This document shows positions 9,406 through 19,312 of a DNA stretch of 32,726 nt, one piece after another. The number at the start of each line of letters is the position of its first letter. Position 1 is the stretch's first letter. The translations under genes were made by a program, and so were the position numbers. The DNA is from Alloascoidea africana (taxonomy: Eukaryota; Ascomycota; Alloascoideomycetes; Alloascoideales; Alloascoideaceae): assembly GCA_030581615.1 (NCBI GenBank), contig JAKTTT010000108.1, forward strand, positions 1-32,726, read 5' to 3'. Below the pieces are notes generated by a model, which worked only from the letters and a program-made list of their open reading frames with translations, was not told the origin of the DNA and searched no databases.

Positions 9406-10014
9406 TTATAGCTTGTATGTCACGTATGTGGCGGTTGAAGTAGCAGGAGCAGGAGCAGGAGCCGGGGTCTGGACAGCGTAGGTGGTCGTGGTGGTTGGTG
9501 GATTCTTGACGGTGTAGGTGGTGGTTGATTCCGTGGTGCTTGTGGACACAGGCACCGCAACGGGGGCGGGAGCCGGGGCGGGAGCCGCGGTCTGAACGGC
9601 GTAGTAGGCAACTGGGACGGGAGCTGGAGCTGGAGCTGGAGCTGGCACCTGCTTCACGACACGGACGGGAGCAGCAGGGGCTGCCTGTTGGATGGCATAG
9701 ACAGGCTTTGCGGCCACGGGCAAGGGGTTTGGCCTGGAGGTGAAGGTCTGGACGGCGATCTGGTGTGGAGTCGTGAACTTGGAGGTGGTGGTGTTGGAGA
9801 CGATGGAGGAGACCGGGGCGGATGCCAATTCCTTGAGAACGATCTCGTCTGGAGTATAAGGAGGAATCTGGACCTGGACGTACTTGTTGACAGGCTCATT
9901 GTAGACGAGATAGCCCGTGGTGGCCGCCTTTTGCTCCACTGGCAGGGTTTTGTACTGCTGGAGGACGATCTGGGGCAAGCTCTGGCTTTCGGTGACTGTG
10001 ATGATAGGGGCCAT
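9406..10014 (-). CDS. Ala/Pro/Val/Thr-rich repeat protein of unknown function
   Basis: A 202-residue protein with no signal peptide and no transmembrane segment. Residues 1-95 are of ordinary complexity (MAPIITVTESQSLPQIVLQQ, YLVYNEPVNKYVQVQIPPYTP). The C-terminal half is repetitive: three spaced copies of a module containing YAVQT or YAIQ followed by an (AP)n run, the last ending YVTYKL. The Ala-Pro runs are encoded by a GCTGGA-type hexamer. I do not recognise the family. A clean TATA box lies 112 bases upstream, codon use is biased towards GC-ending codons, and the 5' leader is purine/pyrimidine-skewed; together these suggest a strongly expressed gene. A structural, cell-surface-independent or stress-related role is possible but not shown. 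Confidence 0.7.
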   Translation of the reverse strand: MAPIITVTESQSLPQIVLQQYKTLPVEQKAATTGYLVYNEPVNKYVQVQIPPYTPDEIVLKELASAPVSSIVSNTTTSKFTTPHQIAVQTFTSRPNPLPVAAKPVYAIQQAAPAAPVRVVKQVPAPAPAPAPVPVAYYAVQTAAPAPAPAPVAVPVSTSTTESTTTYTVKNPPTTTTTYAVQTPAPAPAPATSTATYVTYKL

Positions 10015-10125
10015 TATGAAGCAGTGATATGCGATCTACTTTGGATGGGAGGAACCGGAAACAGAAGCAGAAGTAGGATTTGAGAGGGAAACGAGAAGAA
10101 GAAAGGAGTGGTAGAAGAAGATCAT

Positions 10126-10133
10126 CTTTTATA
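10126..10133 (-). promoter_or_regulatory. TATA box of the Ala/Pro repeat gene
   Basis: TATAAAAG on the minus strand, 112 bases upstream of the ATG at 10014, is a canonical yeast TATA element at a normal distance. Confidence 0.6.
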
Positions 10134-10659
10134 CTGCAAGCACGCAGGGAGAAAGAAGGCTGGCTGGTTTTGGATTTGGCATTTGGCATTTTTGTGCTGG
10201 GTGCGGGCTGATTTGGGATAAAAACAAACACTGTTGTTTTATTTTATTGGGTCTCTGTCAGTAAATGCTTTCCTCTTTCTTTTTTTCTTATCCTTCATTA
10301 TTTATTTCTGGTAATAATTGTGAAACATGGGCATGATCTATGTTTGTTTGGTCCGTATCGGAATAGCAAAGAACAAAAAGAATGGTCATTGATACTTATA
10401 TTTCCCTGTATACTTCTAATCGTTCATAACAACATAATACAAAAAAAGGAAACAAGAAAAAAAGAAAAAAAAAATACAAATCAACCTTCACCTTCACTTT
10501 CACTTTCACTTTCTTCAGGGTATGATAATAATATCTGGTTGAGCAGAGAGGTGAATATGGTTATGGAGCCAAGCTACCATGTTTTATATGGATATTTGCA
10601 ATTTGCATTTTCATTTTCTTTCTTTCTTTTTTGGTTGTTTGTGTTTTTTTTTTTCTTTA
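10134..10659. other. Intergenic: upstream of Ala/Pro gene, downstream of transaldolase
   Basis: This holds the transaldolase 3' flank, rich in T runs (including T12 near 10643), an A-rich tract (10440-10474) and a (TTCACT)n hexamer tract around 10494-10514. I see no gene in it. Confidence 0.4.
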
Positions 10660-11716
10660 TTAAGCCTGAACTCGCTGTTCCAATTGGGACAAAAGAGTAA
10701 CAGCATCAGCAGCAAACTTGCGAATACCTTCAGACAACTTTTCAGTTCCCATTTGGTCTTCATTAAGCAGGAATCTGAACTTGGCCTCATCATCTACAAA
10801 GGACACTTTTTCGAGATCTTTCTGGATTGCCAATTCGGGAGTCAATTTCTTGGGGACAGGATCCGAAGAGTTGACCAATTCTTCCAAAAGAGAAGGAGAA
10901 ATGGTTAAAAAATCCACACCGGCCAATTCTTTAATTTCACCAGTGTTTCTGAAAGAAGCACCCATGACAATTGTCTTGTAACCGAATTTCTTGTAATAGT
11001 CATAGATTCCCTTGACGGAAATGACACCGGGGTCCTCTGCACCTTCAAAGGTCTTGCCTGTGTTGGCCTTGTGCCAGTCCAAGATACGCCCCACAAAGGG
11101 GGAAATGAGGGTCACGTTGGCCTCAGCACAGGCGACAGCCTGGACAAAGGAGAAGAGCAAAGTGAGGTTACAATGGATGCCATGTTTGGCTTCCAATTCG
11201 CGGGCGGCCTGGATTCCTTCCCAAGTGGAGGCAATTTTGATCAAAATTCTTTCCTTCTCGATGCCAATCGACTTGTAAAGAGCAATGATCTCAAGTGCTT
11301 TTTGGATAGTGGCCTCCTTGTCGAAAGAGAGTCTTGCATCGACTTCAGTGGAAACACGACCAGGAACAATTGCCAGAATCTCTTTGCCAAACTCGACCAA
11401 AAGCCGGTCCAAAGCAGCGGAGGCCTTTTCCGCTGGGGTTGAGCCGTGTGATTTTCCGTATTCGACCGCAATGTCGATGAGCTTGGCATACTGGGGCTTT
11501 TTGGACGCAGCGAGAATCAAGGAGGGATTGGTAGTGGCATCTTGAGGCTTGTACTTTGCAATTGCTGTTGGGATTGGAATGTTGAGGAAAAAAATGTTAG
11601 TCAGAGAGTATGTCCAACAAGCCCAACAGGGGAAACTGCATACATTCGAACTCGCCGGTGTCGGTGACGACAACGGTGCCGGTGGCCTTGAGCTGTTCGA
11701 GAGAGTTGGAAGACAT
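10660..11716 (-). CDS. TAL1: Transaldolase, two exons
   Basis: Transaldolase transfers a dihydroxyacetone unit between sugar phosphates in the non-oxidative pentose phosphate pathway (cytosol). The frame matches yeast Tal1 along its whole length: [48 protein letters not shown], the Schiff-base lysine in [46 protein letters not shown] and [10 protein letters not shown]. The true N-terminus is in a 73-base first exon (11644-11716; [24 protein letters not shown]). A 79-base intron (11565-11643) separates it from exon 2 (10660-11564), and splicing restores [13 protein letters not shown] with the frame kept. The mature protein is 325 residues, normal for the family. Reading the long open frame alone would give a false N-terminus, because the intron is open in that frame. 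The upstream region is GC-rich with a GGAACC repeat. Confidence 0.96.
11565..11643 (-). other. Intron of the transaldolase gene
   Basis: The donor is GTATGC, the branch region TGACTAACA lies about 35 bases before the acceptor, and the acceptor is CCCAACAG. Removing these 79 bases joins T to CA to make a serine codon and recreates the conserved N-terminal transaldolase sequence. Confidence 0.93.
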
Positions 11717-12242
11717 GGCAGATTGGAGATTTGGTGGTAGAAAGAGAGCAATTGCAATTGGATTGGGGTGGGGGAAAGGAGAAAGCGAGAAAGCGAGAGT
11801 TAAATATCTGAGGTTTGCGATGGAGTTTGCGGGCCGGCCGCCGAGCGCAGCCTCTGGATCTCGGGGGCCGGGTAACGCCGTTAGTCAGCCCGCGGGTGTC
11901 TAGCACCGGCGCACGGGACTCCGTCCGGACAGGAACCGGAACCGGAACCGGAACCGGACGGGGTACCGGACGGGCACATGTGTCGATTGAGAGTTACCCT
12001 GCTCTGTTGGAGGTGACATCCCTCTAATTCTACCTCTTGATTGTGTGTCTCCATAACGCTAAGCTTTAAAATGACCCTATTATTCAATATTTGTGAAAAT
12101 GTGGGAGCGTTGCAGTGAATTGATTCTCATTAGGAGTTTGTGCAATTGAGTTCGAGGCAGAATACGAACATTAATTCTATAAGTTAGCACGTTTTACAAT
12201 TATAGACCGTGGCTAGACAGCCAGCATCTCTTTTGTCCCCGG
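11717..12242. promoter_or_regulatory. Transaldolase promoter region, GC-rich, with hexamer repeat
   Basis: 526 bases lie between the transaldolase ATG and the stop of the Bem1-like gene. The stretch 11820-11975 is strikingly GC-rich for an intergenic region and contains four exact GGAACC copies at 11932-11955. A CAATTGCAATTG motif at 11749-11760 lies in the presumed 5' leader. No TATA box is obvious. Confidence 0.5.
11932..11955. repeat. Tandem hexamer (GGAACC)4
   Basis: Four exact copies of GGAACC are followed by a degenerate copy, about 220-240 bases upstream of the transaldolase start. The CCGG core recurs in the flanking bases. Confidence 0.85.
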
Positions 12243-14129
12243 TCAAATAGAGCCTGGCGGATCGGGCTCAAGCTCAAGCTCATGCTCAAGCTCATCAAGC
12301 TCATGCTCAAGCTCGGGAGCAGAGTCCTGGGCAAACACGACCAGCTTGGCCCGTCCGTCCGCGTCGCGCCGGACCGCCGCTGCCAGTGTCTCGTCGTCGA
12401 ACAGGTACGCGAAGCTACCGTCGGCCAGCCGGCGCTTGAAGGTGAGACGGTCCGTGCCCAGCTTGTCGTAGATCCGTGCCGCCAGCTCGTTCATCGTGGT
12501 CACCGTGCTCGCCGTCCGGAACGCCACGATGTTGCCGCCGTAGTGCACCTTGACCTTGATCGTGCTGAGGGCAGCGGCCCCGGGAGTCATGGGCGTCATC
12601 GGCGTCGTGGGCAGTCCCAGTCCCAGCGGGAGTGGTAGTGGAAGCCCCAGCGGCAGCCCCAGCCCCAGCGAAGACGGGACCTCGATGGACTTGCTCACAG
12701 AGCCCACAGAGCCCACAGAGCCCGGCGGCGGAGAGGACGACGACGACGATGACGACGAGGGCGTCTGTGTCCGAGTCTGCGTCTCCCACGACTTGATGGA
12801 GCTCGATCGAGAGGTTCGTGAGCTCTGCGGACTGTGCTCGCACTCGCTGCTGCTATTGTCGGCCTCTACTTCCGCCTCGTGGTGGTGGTTTCGAACCTGG
12901 AGCCAGTCCACCATCACCGCCGAATCCACAATGTACATGTTCTCAACCTCGCTCCGACACACCATTAGCTTCTGTAAATAACAATCCAGATCAATCTGTT
13001 TCTGCCGTGCCTTGGTCTCCACAAAGCTCGTACAAGGTGAAGGTATGCTTGGTATAAGTCTATCCTCTTTTCTCTTGCACATGGCTTCTTTAGGAAACGC
13101 CGCCATCAACTGTGTATGAAGATTGTAAAAATCCTGGTAGTTCCTCCTCAGCGTCCGTCTCCTCCCGTTCGATAATGTACACACGATGTAATACCAGTAT
13201 TTGCCCTTTTGGAAACTGGACGTGGTTAATGATAGACCCTCAATTCTCGCTGCTGGTCCTGTTCTCGGCTTTGACCTCCTCGTTCTTGTTCTGGGTCTGG
13301 GTGATTCACTTTTCGCTGGTGATTGAGATTGAGATTGAGATTGGGCATAATCCACAGCTCTGATTTCAATCCTACTCCTGCTGGCCCTTAGACGTGGACC
13401 TGGCCGCGGACTGGGCAGATGTGTGATTTCAGGCTGTGATACCAACACCTTTATGTTGGAATTGGAAAGTGACGCTTGAGGAACTTGGATCTTCAGAGTT
13501 GACGCTGCTCTGTTTTTCCTGAATTTGGAACTGAATTTGCTGGTGCTTGAACCTAGTGAAGATCCTTTCAAATTCACATTCACATTTCCATTCACCTTAA
13601 CCCTCGACTCTGACTTTACTTTTCGTTGTTCATTCTCATTTTCATTCTCTGCTTCTGCTTCTGCCCCCCATAACTCGAGATCCAAAACTCCATGACTTTT
13701 GATAAACTCCATCTCCTGCTCTTTAGAAACAAGCATTTTGGCCCCGGAGTTGAACAACTGCACGTAGCTAACTGGAATAAACCCAGGATCGCCCAATCCA
13801 TTAACATGTTTGGCCAAAAACCATTCATAATTGACATGAGCACTGATGAAAACCTGTTCTCCTGCTTTCACCGAAAGTTCACCTTCCTCCGCTTTACCCA
13901 AAAACTGATACTTGACTATCCCCACAATCTCATTGTTTTCTCTTGGTACAAGTATTGGTCCAATACTTGTGCCGCCATTGTTGCACTTCTGGTTGTTCTT
14001 GCCTGCTCCTTCAAGCAATTCCACATCCATCACTGCTGCTACTGCTCCTTGTGAATCGCCAGTTACAGCCTCTTGCGTACAACTCGATGACATGGGTTGG
14101 GTTCTCTGGTCCAAGGTATCTGCGACCAT
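12243..14129 (-). CDS. BEM1: Bem1-like polarity scaffold, SH3-PX-PB1
   Basis: The product is a 628-residue scaffold of the Cdc42 polarity module. Bem1 binds Cdc24, PAKs and Cdc42-GTP at the plasma membrane. Residues about 68-126 form an SH3 domain (GIVKYQF, GELSVKAGEQVFISAHVNYE, WFLAKHVNGLGDPGFIPVSY) that matches the second SH3 of yeast Bem1 ([21 protein letters not shown]). Residues 296-411 form a PX domain (KYWYYIVCTLSNGRRRTLRR, NYQDFYNLHTQLMAAFP). Residues about 522-601 form a C-terminal PB1 domain with the basic lead IKVKVHYGGNI, the type that pairs with the acidic Cdc24 PB1. The first SH3 of Bem1/Scd2 is absent; only about 65 low-complexity residues precede the single SH3. The ATG at 14129 is the first in the frame. 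Linkers are Ser-, Arg- and Gln-rich, and the tail has an acidic EHELDE repeat. The last 700 coding bases are much more GC-rich than the rest. Confidence 0.9.
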   Translation of the reverse strand: MVADTLDQRTQPMSSSCTQEAVTGDSQGAVAAVMDVELLEGAGKNNQKCNNGGTSIGPILVPRENNEIVGIVKYQFLGKAEEGELSVKAGEQVFISAHVNYEWFLAKHVNGLGDPGFIPVSYVQLFNSGAKMLVSKEQEMEFIKSHGVLDLELWGAEAEAENENENEQRKVKSESRVKVNGNVNVNLKGSSLGSSTSKFSSKFRKNRAASTLKIQVPQASLSNSNIKVLVSQPEITHLPSPRPGPRLRASRSRIEIRAVDYAQSQSQSQSPAKSESPRPRTRTRRSKPRTGPAARIEGLSLTTSSFQKGKYWYYIVCTLSNGRRRTLRRNYQDFYNLHTQLMAAFPKEAMCKRKEDRLIPSIPSPCTSFVETKARQKQIDLDCYLQKLMVCRSEVENMYIVDSAVMVDWLQVRNHHHEAEVEADNSSSECEHSPQSSRTSRSSSIKSWETQTRTQTPSSSSSSSSSPPPGSVGSVGSVSKSIEVPSSLGLGLPLGLPLPLPLGLGLPTTPMTPMTPGAAALSTIKVKVHYGGNIVAFRTASTVTTMNELAARIYDKLGTDRLTFKRRLADGSFAYLFDDETLAAAVRRDADGRAKLVVFAQDSAPELEHELDELEHELELEPDPPGSI

Positions 14130-17102
14130 AGTTGGTATAACAATGTGTGCGATAGGGAGAGAAAGCGTAGAACGCAAAAAAAAGGGAAAAAAAAAGAATG
14201 GAATAGGTAATTGTAAAAGGAGACTCCTGCTCGAAAAGACATTGTGAGTGGTCACAGACGTACAGGCACAGAGCTCCAGCTAGCTTTCCTACTGTAATTA
14301 TCATAAGATTCGCCCAGGACAAAACCGCCTGGGAGAGATGTTCACGACTCGAACTAGCACCCGCTGCTTCTTCATCAAGCAACAAGTAGGGCCTTTTTTT
14401 GTATCGCGGGAGTCTCAGGTTCTGTTGCTGGGTCCTCTTGCTCTTTCTAGCCGTTGGCGACCAGCGCATCCTCTTGTATCGACTTTTTTCTGTATCAATT
14501 TGTCGATTCTATTGGCATATTGCTAACCAGCTCTTCACACTCCTCCTGCTCACTACCAAGCGCAATTCCGGAACTCACCTCCCGGTCATGGAAATCGACA
14601 TTTGCAATACCACAAAGTGAGAAATTCTGGACCGATTCCCGATTCCGATATCTGGAATTGGGTTATTGGATTTGAAGCTGGATCTGTGCTGCATCTTCAC
14701 CCAATTCGCACCATTTACCCTCACTTTTGTTTTGAGTTTTGTTTTTAACCTTCTTCTCTCAAATAGGTCTAAGCTCTACTACATGAGCCAAACGTCAAAG
14801 TTTCCAACAACGGTCCGGCCAAAAAAAAAGGGCCATAGTTTCTCAGTTCCATTCTTTGGCTTGTCGGCGTTGACCTCGACGTTGGTATGTCTCTGGATCG
14901 GACCGGATGTTTTCCGAAAAATTAATACAAAATGGGGTTCGTTGTTCCCCAATAATTGGATTAAAATGAGAACAAAGTAACTTTTGGGATTACTTTTTGT
15001 TTTGTGTTTGTTAATCTTCATTTCTGTCATTCTTTTTATTTATTTATTTATTCTTCGTAGAATAAGATGATTAAAGCGCAAGGTGTTTCCCAAACACCAC
15101 TTACTCACTCACTCCCATAATTGGTGTTATAATCCCGTTTTCTCATGTTAATGGATATTAACTAAAGCGGAAATTCAGGAGTTGCGGATTTTTCATACTC
15201 CAAAGATGATCTAATTGATGATACTAAACATATTTAGAAAAAATAGGTTTACGAAACACAAGATAAAAGTTAAAAATCATGAGTAGGAAGATAGAGAGGA
15301 ATTGCATTTCCAGGTACCTGTTTCTTTTTTTTTTTTGAATGTAGAGGTCAGGATCTTTACAATTCTCTCTCATTCTTTTTTTTTTGTGGGTTTCAATTTC
15401 TTATCTTTCCAACTTGTCTTATTCTTAAGGCTACTCCTCCTTGCTTTGTAGAACACACAGACATGTCGAGAAAAAATTAATTATTTGTTGTCTCCATCAT
15501 TTCTGTTCTACCTTGCTGTCAAAAACATGTCAAGTGTGATCCATACCTTGTTGAAGAAATAAAAGCACATTAGTCTGCACAAACAACAACGTACAGTGAC
15601 GTCCTCCATTTTTGCACCTCCTCTTTTTCTTTTCCCACAAATATTCCTATTGTTTACTAAATTCCAATTTAGAAAAGAGGTTTCCAATAAAGGTGCTTTC
15701 TGAAGTGGTGTTTGGAAGAACCCTTCATTTCTCTCAATAATTTCTATCCCCCCCTCTCTCCAATTAACATTCTCTTGTTTGATGGTCTCCAATTCCAAAC
15801 AAAACAATCCTCGATATATCATGATTTATCATCTTTGAATTTATCACATTCATAAAGATCTTGCGAAAATCATTATGAGACACACACATTGATCCAGTTT
15901 AAAACATGAAAAGTACAACGACGACGACGATTACTGTTGATTTTAAAAATTGAGTACAATGGGAGATAGATACACAGTACATGCATGTAAACCTGGTTTC
16001 TAAACATCTTGATGGAAAATGCTTTGATGCTTTTTGCATGTTTCACGAAATTGTGTCATTCCTAATCTCTTTCTTTCTTTTATTAAAACGCATTTTGAAT
16101 TTTGCATTACGCATTATTGTTCCAAAAAAAAGCCAAAATGAAAAAAAAAAAAACAACAGGAAAATTAATGCAACGTTTTAAACAATGCAACGTTTGGTTG
16201 TCTGTCATAATTTGTATGTTCCATTACATTTCTGTCAAAAAAAGTGATGCACAGATGTATCAAACATGTCACAGGAATGTGTCTATTTTAACTCTTTTAA
16301 TCTATTTTTTTTATTTTTTATTTTGGCTCTTTATTATGGAAAGTGACATGTACGTTAGGGAACCAAATCTCCGTCTTACTGATTTTTCTTTATACTTGTT
16401 TGTTGACCTTGAAAACTTGCCGTGTTATTCCTTTGTCCTCTATTTCATTTGTTTTTCCTCTATTGTTGGGAAAGAAAAGAGAGACATACACAAGCCAAAA
16501 AAGAACAATGGCAATTAGTCAATAGATATTAAAGTAAGACAGAAAAATAGCTAATATGTATATGTCCAAAATGTACCGCCTATATTGTATCCGGGTCTAT
16601 TATTCATCTTTTTTTTTTTCTTTTTTTGGCCATTTTCCCCAATAGTATCAAATACAGGCACCATTTTAAATGTCAACCAACAGCAAAAAGAACATAAACA
16701 TAAACAAGAGCAAAGTACAAACTCCAACAAAAGACAAATAGAAAAAAATTCATCGGCAAGTGCTGACAAGTGAGGAACCAGACAACAACAAAAAAAATAA
16801 ACAGATAAATAAATAAATAAATACAGTTGATGGATCAGTTTTTAAGAAAAATTAATGAACAAAAAAGTATACCAAAGAGCGCACCAAATTTAAGAGTTAC
16901 CTCATTTAGGCAGAAGAGAAGCAAGTTTCAACGAGTGAAGGGCTAATGAGAACATGTTATACAATCATTATGAAAGCGTAGATGATCGGGAAAGAAAATC
17001 AAAAAAAAAGAGCGTTTAAAATATCGAAAAACTCAACCAACCTGATGAAAAAAAAAAAAGTTTTAGAAAATCAACAAAAAAAAAAGCATGCACAGCAATC
17101 AG
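14130..17102. other. Gene-poor 3-kb region upstream of the Bem1-like gene
   Basis: No open frame here has a recognisable product. The longest (14011-14469 minus, 15508-15822 minus, 16102-16518 plus) are Phe- and Cys-rich translations typical of T-rich non-coding DNA. The region must hold the Bem1-like promoter and the 3' flank of the Ser-rich gene. It carries many A/T runs (15319-15335, 15377-15386, 16140-16154, 16608-16628, 17048-17082) and TTTA/AAAT repeats (15039-15052, 16803-16822). I found no first-SH3-like sequence on either strand. Confidence 0.45.
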
Positions 17103-18323
17103 TTAGGCCTTGGTTCCTTTCTTAAACAGGGATCGGAACCCACCAGCTTTTCTAGATTGCTTGTTCTTTTCACCTTTAACAGGCTCAAATGACAAAGATG
17201 CATATCTGTCGTAAGGATCATCATCGTCATCTTCAGAGATGATACTCTGTACATCATTTGCAAGAGAACAAACGCTGTTTTTCGCAAGGTGATGAATTCC
17301 AGCATTATCGGATCTCCGGGATATGTCATCGTTCGCTTTTTTCAAATCTTCTAAGAATTTGCTTTGACTTTCTGATGATTTGTGAGTAAGGTAGGAATTG
17401 GTGGAATTGTTGTTGCCATTATCGCCAATCTTTGGCGGTAAAGAGGATAGATTCCTGGATGGGAGAGATGATAGGCTAGGCTTACTGTCTTCAAAATATT
17501 TGAAACTGTTGTTACGTGTAGAATGATTGCCAACGGAAGATTCGGAATGGAAAGAGATTTCATCCTCTTCCTCTTCTTCCTCCGTTGTGTATGTGCCTGA
17601 ACTAATTGAGCCATTCGTCATCAGGCTCTTATCACTACTGGCGGTGCTTTGGGTCATTATGCTGCCCACATAGGTATTTTCACTGACCACACTAAAGTTT
17701 CTGGTCTTTGAACGAATGGTTTGGGATTTTCTCTTGTTGATGCTATTTGTAGAAGCTCTGGATATGATATAGTTACTTGAAGGTTGTTCATAGGTAGTTC
17801 TTGAAGCAGAGGCGAAACTTCCTTGTCGTTTCTCTTCTTTTAACGAAAGTACAGTACTTGCATTTGAACCTGTATGAGAAGAAGTGAATGAAGTTGCTCT
17901 TTGGTGGTACGAATCGACAAAACTGCAATTTGAAGAGCTAAAGATGGATCTGTTATCACCACCACCAGAGCTGAGGTGGTAAGAATGGCCTTGAACAAAT
18001 TGTTCTTGGCTGGCAGTAGGGCTTGGGGCATCAGGTAAAGCAGGCGTACCGGGAATCATGTCCTGATCTTCATCAGGGCTGTATGCAATATTGGGGAAAA
18101 GCGGAGGTGCACTTTTAACACTGGCATAGCTATTGTGAGTGGCACATCCGGTTGGAAGCTGGCCACTACTGGCACTGTTGCGAACGCTGTTGATGCCGCC
18201 TCCAATTGTTGCCGGTGGCCTTTGGCTTCTAAAGCTTGCACTTCGTTGTTTAGCACGCTGTAGTCTCCATGATATGTTGGATCGCGTGTTGCTCTGTTCC
18301 GTATTGCTATAGTTGATACTCAT
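17103..18323 (-). CDS. Ser-rich disordered protein of unknown function
   Basis: A 406-residue protein that is almost entirely low-complexity, rich in Ser, Asn, Thr and charged residues. It has an acidic TTEEEEEEDEISF patch (about 245-257), a second acidic patch (ISEDDDDDPYDRYASLSFEP, near 365-385), several RxxS and S/TP sites typical of a phosphoprotein, and a basic, aromatic C-terminus (RKAGGFRSLFKKGTKA) that could bind membrane or serve as a docking peptide. A short possible helix is SKFLEDLKKANDDISRRSDN. I see no folded domain, signal peptide or membrane segment. Its full-length open frame, ATG at 18323 and upstream TATA element support a real gene. Many fungal polarity or signalling regulators look like this, but no function is assigned. 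Confidence 0.75.
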   Translation of the reverse strand: MSINYSNTEQSNTRSNISWRLQRAKQRSASFRSQRPPATIGGGINSVRNSASSGQLPTGCATHNSYASVKSAPPLFPNIAYSPDEDQDMIPGTPALPDAPSPTASQEQFVQGHSYHLSSGGGDNRSIFSSSNCSFVDSYHQRATSFTSSHTGSNASTVLSLKEEKRQGSFASASRTTYEQPSSNYIISRASTNSINKRKSQTIRSKTRNFSVVSENTYVGSIMTQSTASSDKSLMTNGSISSGTYTTEEEEEEDEISFHSESSVGNHSTRNNSFKYFEDSKPSLSSLPSRNLSSLPPKIGDNGNNNSTNSYLTHKSSESQSKFLEDLKKANDDISRRSDNAGIHHLAKNSVCSLANDVQSIISEDDDDDPYDRYASLSFEPVKGEKNKQSRKAGGFRSLFKKGTKA

Positions 18324-18490
18324 CTTGCAGAAGAATTGAAAAGCTAAAGTGAAAACAAACTTTTAAGACGTTTGAATATACGGAAACAAACAGAAAAAAG
18401 CTGAAGAAATCCTAGATCTACTAGCCAATGTAAAAAGGAGAGCAAAAAAGAAGGGGAAAAGGAAGAAAATTCCTATGGGCGCTAAAAAGA

Positions 18491-18498
18491 TTTATATA
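18491..18498 (-). promoter_or_regulatory. TATA box of the Ser-rich gene
   Basis: TATATAAA on the minus strand lies about 170 bases upstream of the ATG at 18323. Confidence 0.5.
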
Positions 18499-18978
18499 CC
18501 ACCAGCACATTTAATCCGTCTAGAATAGCCTCGGCCGCGCTTCTCGTGTGGCAGAAGCAATGCTTCTACAGTGCGTTAGAATGGTTAGTGACACACCAGA
18601 AAGCCGCTGGAAACACGTACTATGCCCAAACAAGAATAGAGATTGATCGAGTGAACTTTCGAAATGGGAAATGGGACGCCTTTCTTTTAATTGTTCAGGT
18701 CTCAGAAAAGCCAAGCTAGGATTCTCTACTCTTTGTCGTCTCGTCAGCCTGTCCCCGTATTATAATGCTAAGGTTAAGCCTGTTGCAATTAAAAATTAAA
18801 AAAGCTGTCATTAATAAAGTTGTAAGGAAAATGCAGAAGTGTGAGACTTGATGGGATACAAAAAAACAAGGCTTGAGATTAGATTTGGGCCGGCCTTCTT
18901 TCGTCCAGAGGTTGGCGCTAAAACTTTTGGCAAGATTCGCCGGGGATAAAGGCCCCTACGCATGCGAATTCCGTAACA

Positions 18979-19007
18979 GCTTTCGCTTTCGCTTTCGCTT
19001 TCGCTTT
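18979..19007. repeat. Tandem hexamer (GCTTTC) about 4.8 copies
   Basis: Four exact GCTTTC copies plus GCTTT lie in non-coding DNA between the divergent Ser-rich and VCX1 genes. Confidence 0.85.
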
Positions 19008-19312
19008 GGATCGATGTTCGATGTCGGTCCACAACGCTTGTTGCCGATTAACTTGGGGATAAGATAGAGAACAGAGACGCTTGACTCTGGGTCCGTAGTC
19101 CAGCACATTTGGCACGAACGGGACGCAAAGAAATGGCAGACCAAATCTTAAGCTCGGCTCCTACATACAGCTACGGGCCGGCTACTGGCCAGCGGCTGCC
19201 ACAATCGAAGAACAGTTGACACAGACACATTCTGGAGGACCATGAGGCTACAGCTCGATTTCCCCAGACTGCCAAACAAGAGAAAAAAAACGAAAAAGGT
19301 GATTCAAATCTC

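Noticed and set aside
12886-12900. GGTTCGAAACC on the minus strand, another B-box-like string
   Set aside because: It lies within the Bem1-like coding sequence, and the third base pair of the T stem fails; no tRNA folds.
14011-14469. 152-codon minus-strand frame overlapping the Bem1-like start
   Set aside because: It overlaps the Bem1-like gene in another frame, is Phe/Ser-rich with no SH3 resemblance, and cannot supply the missing first SH3.
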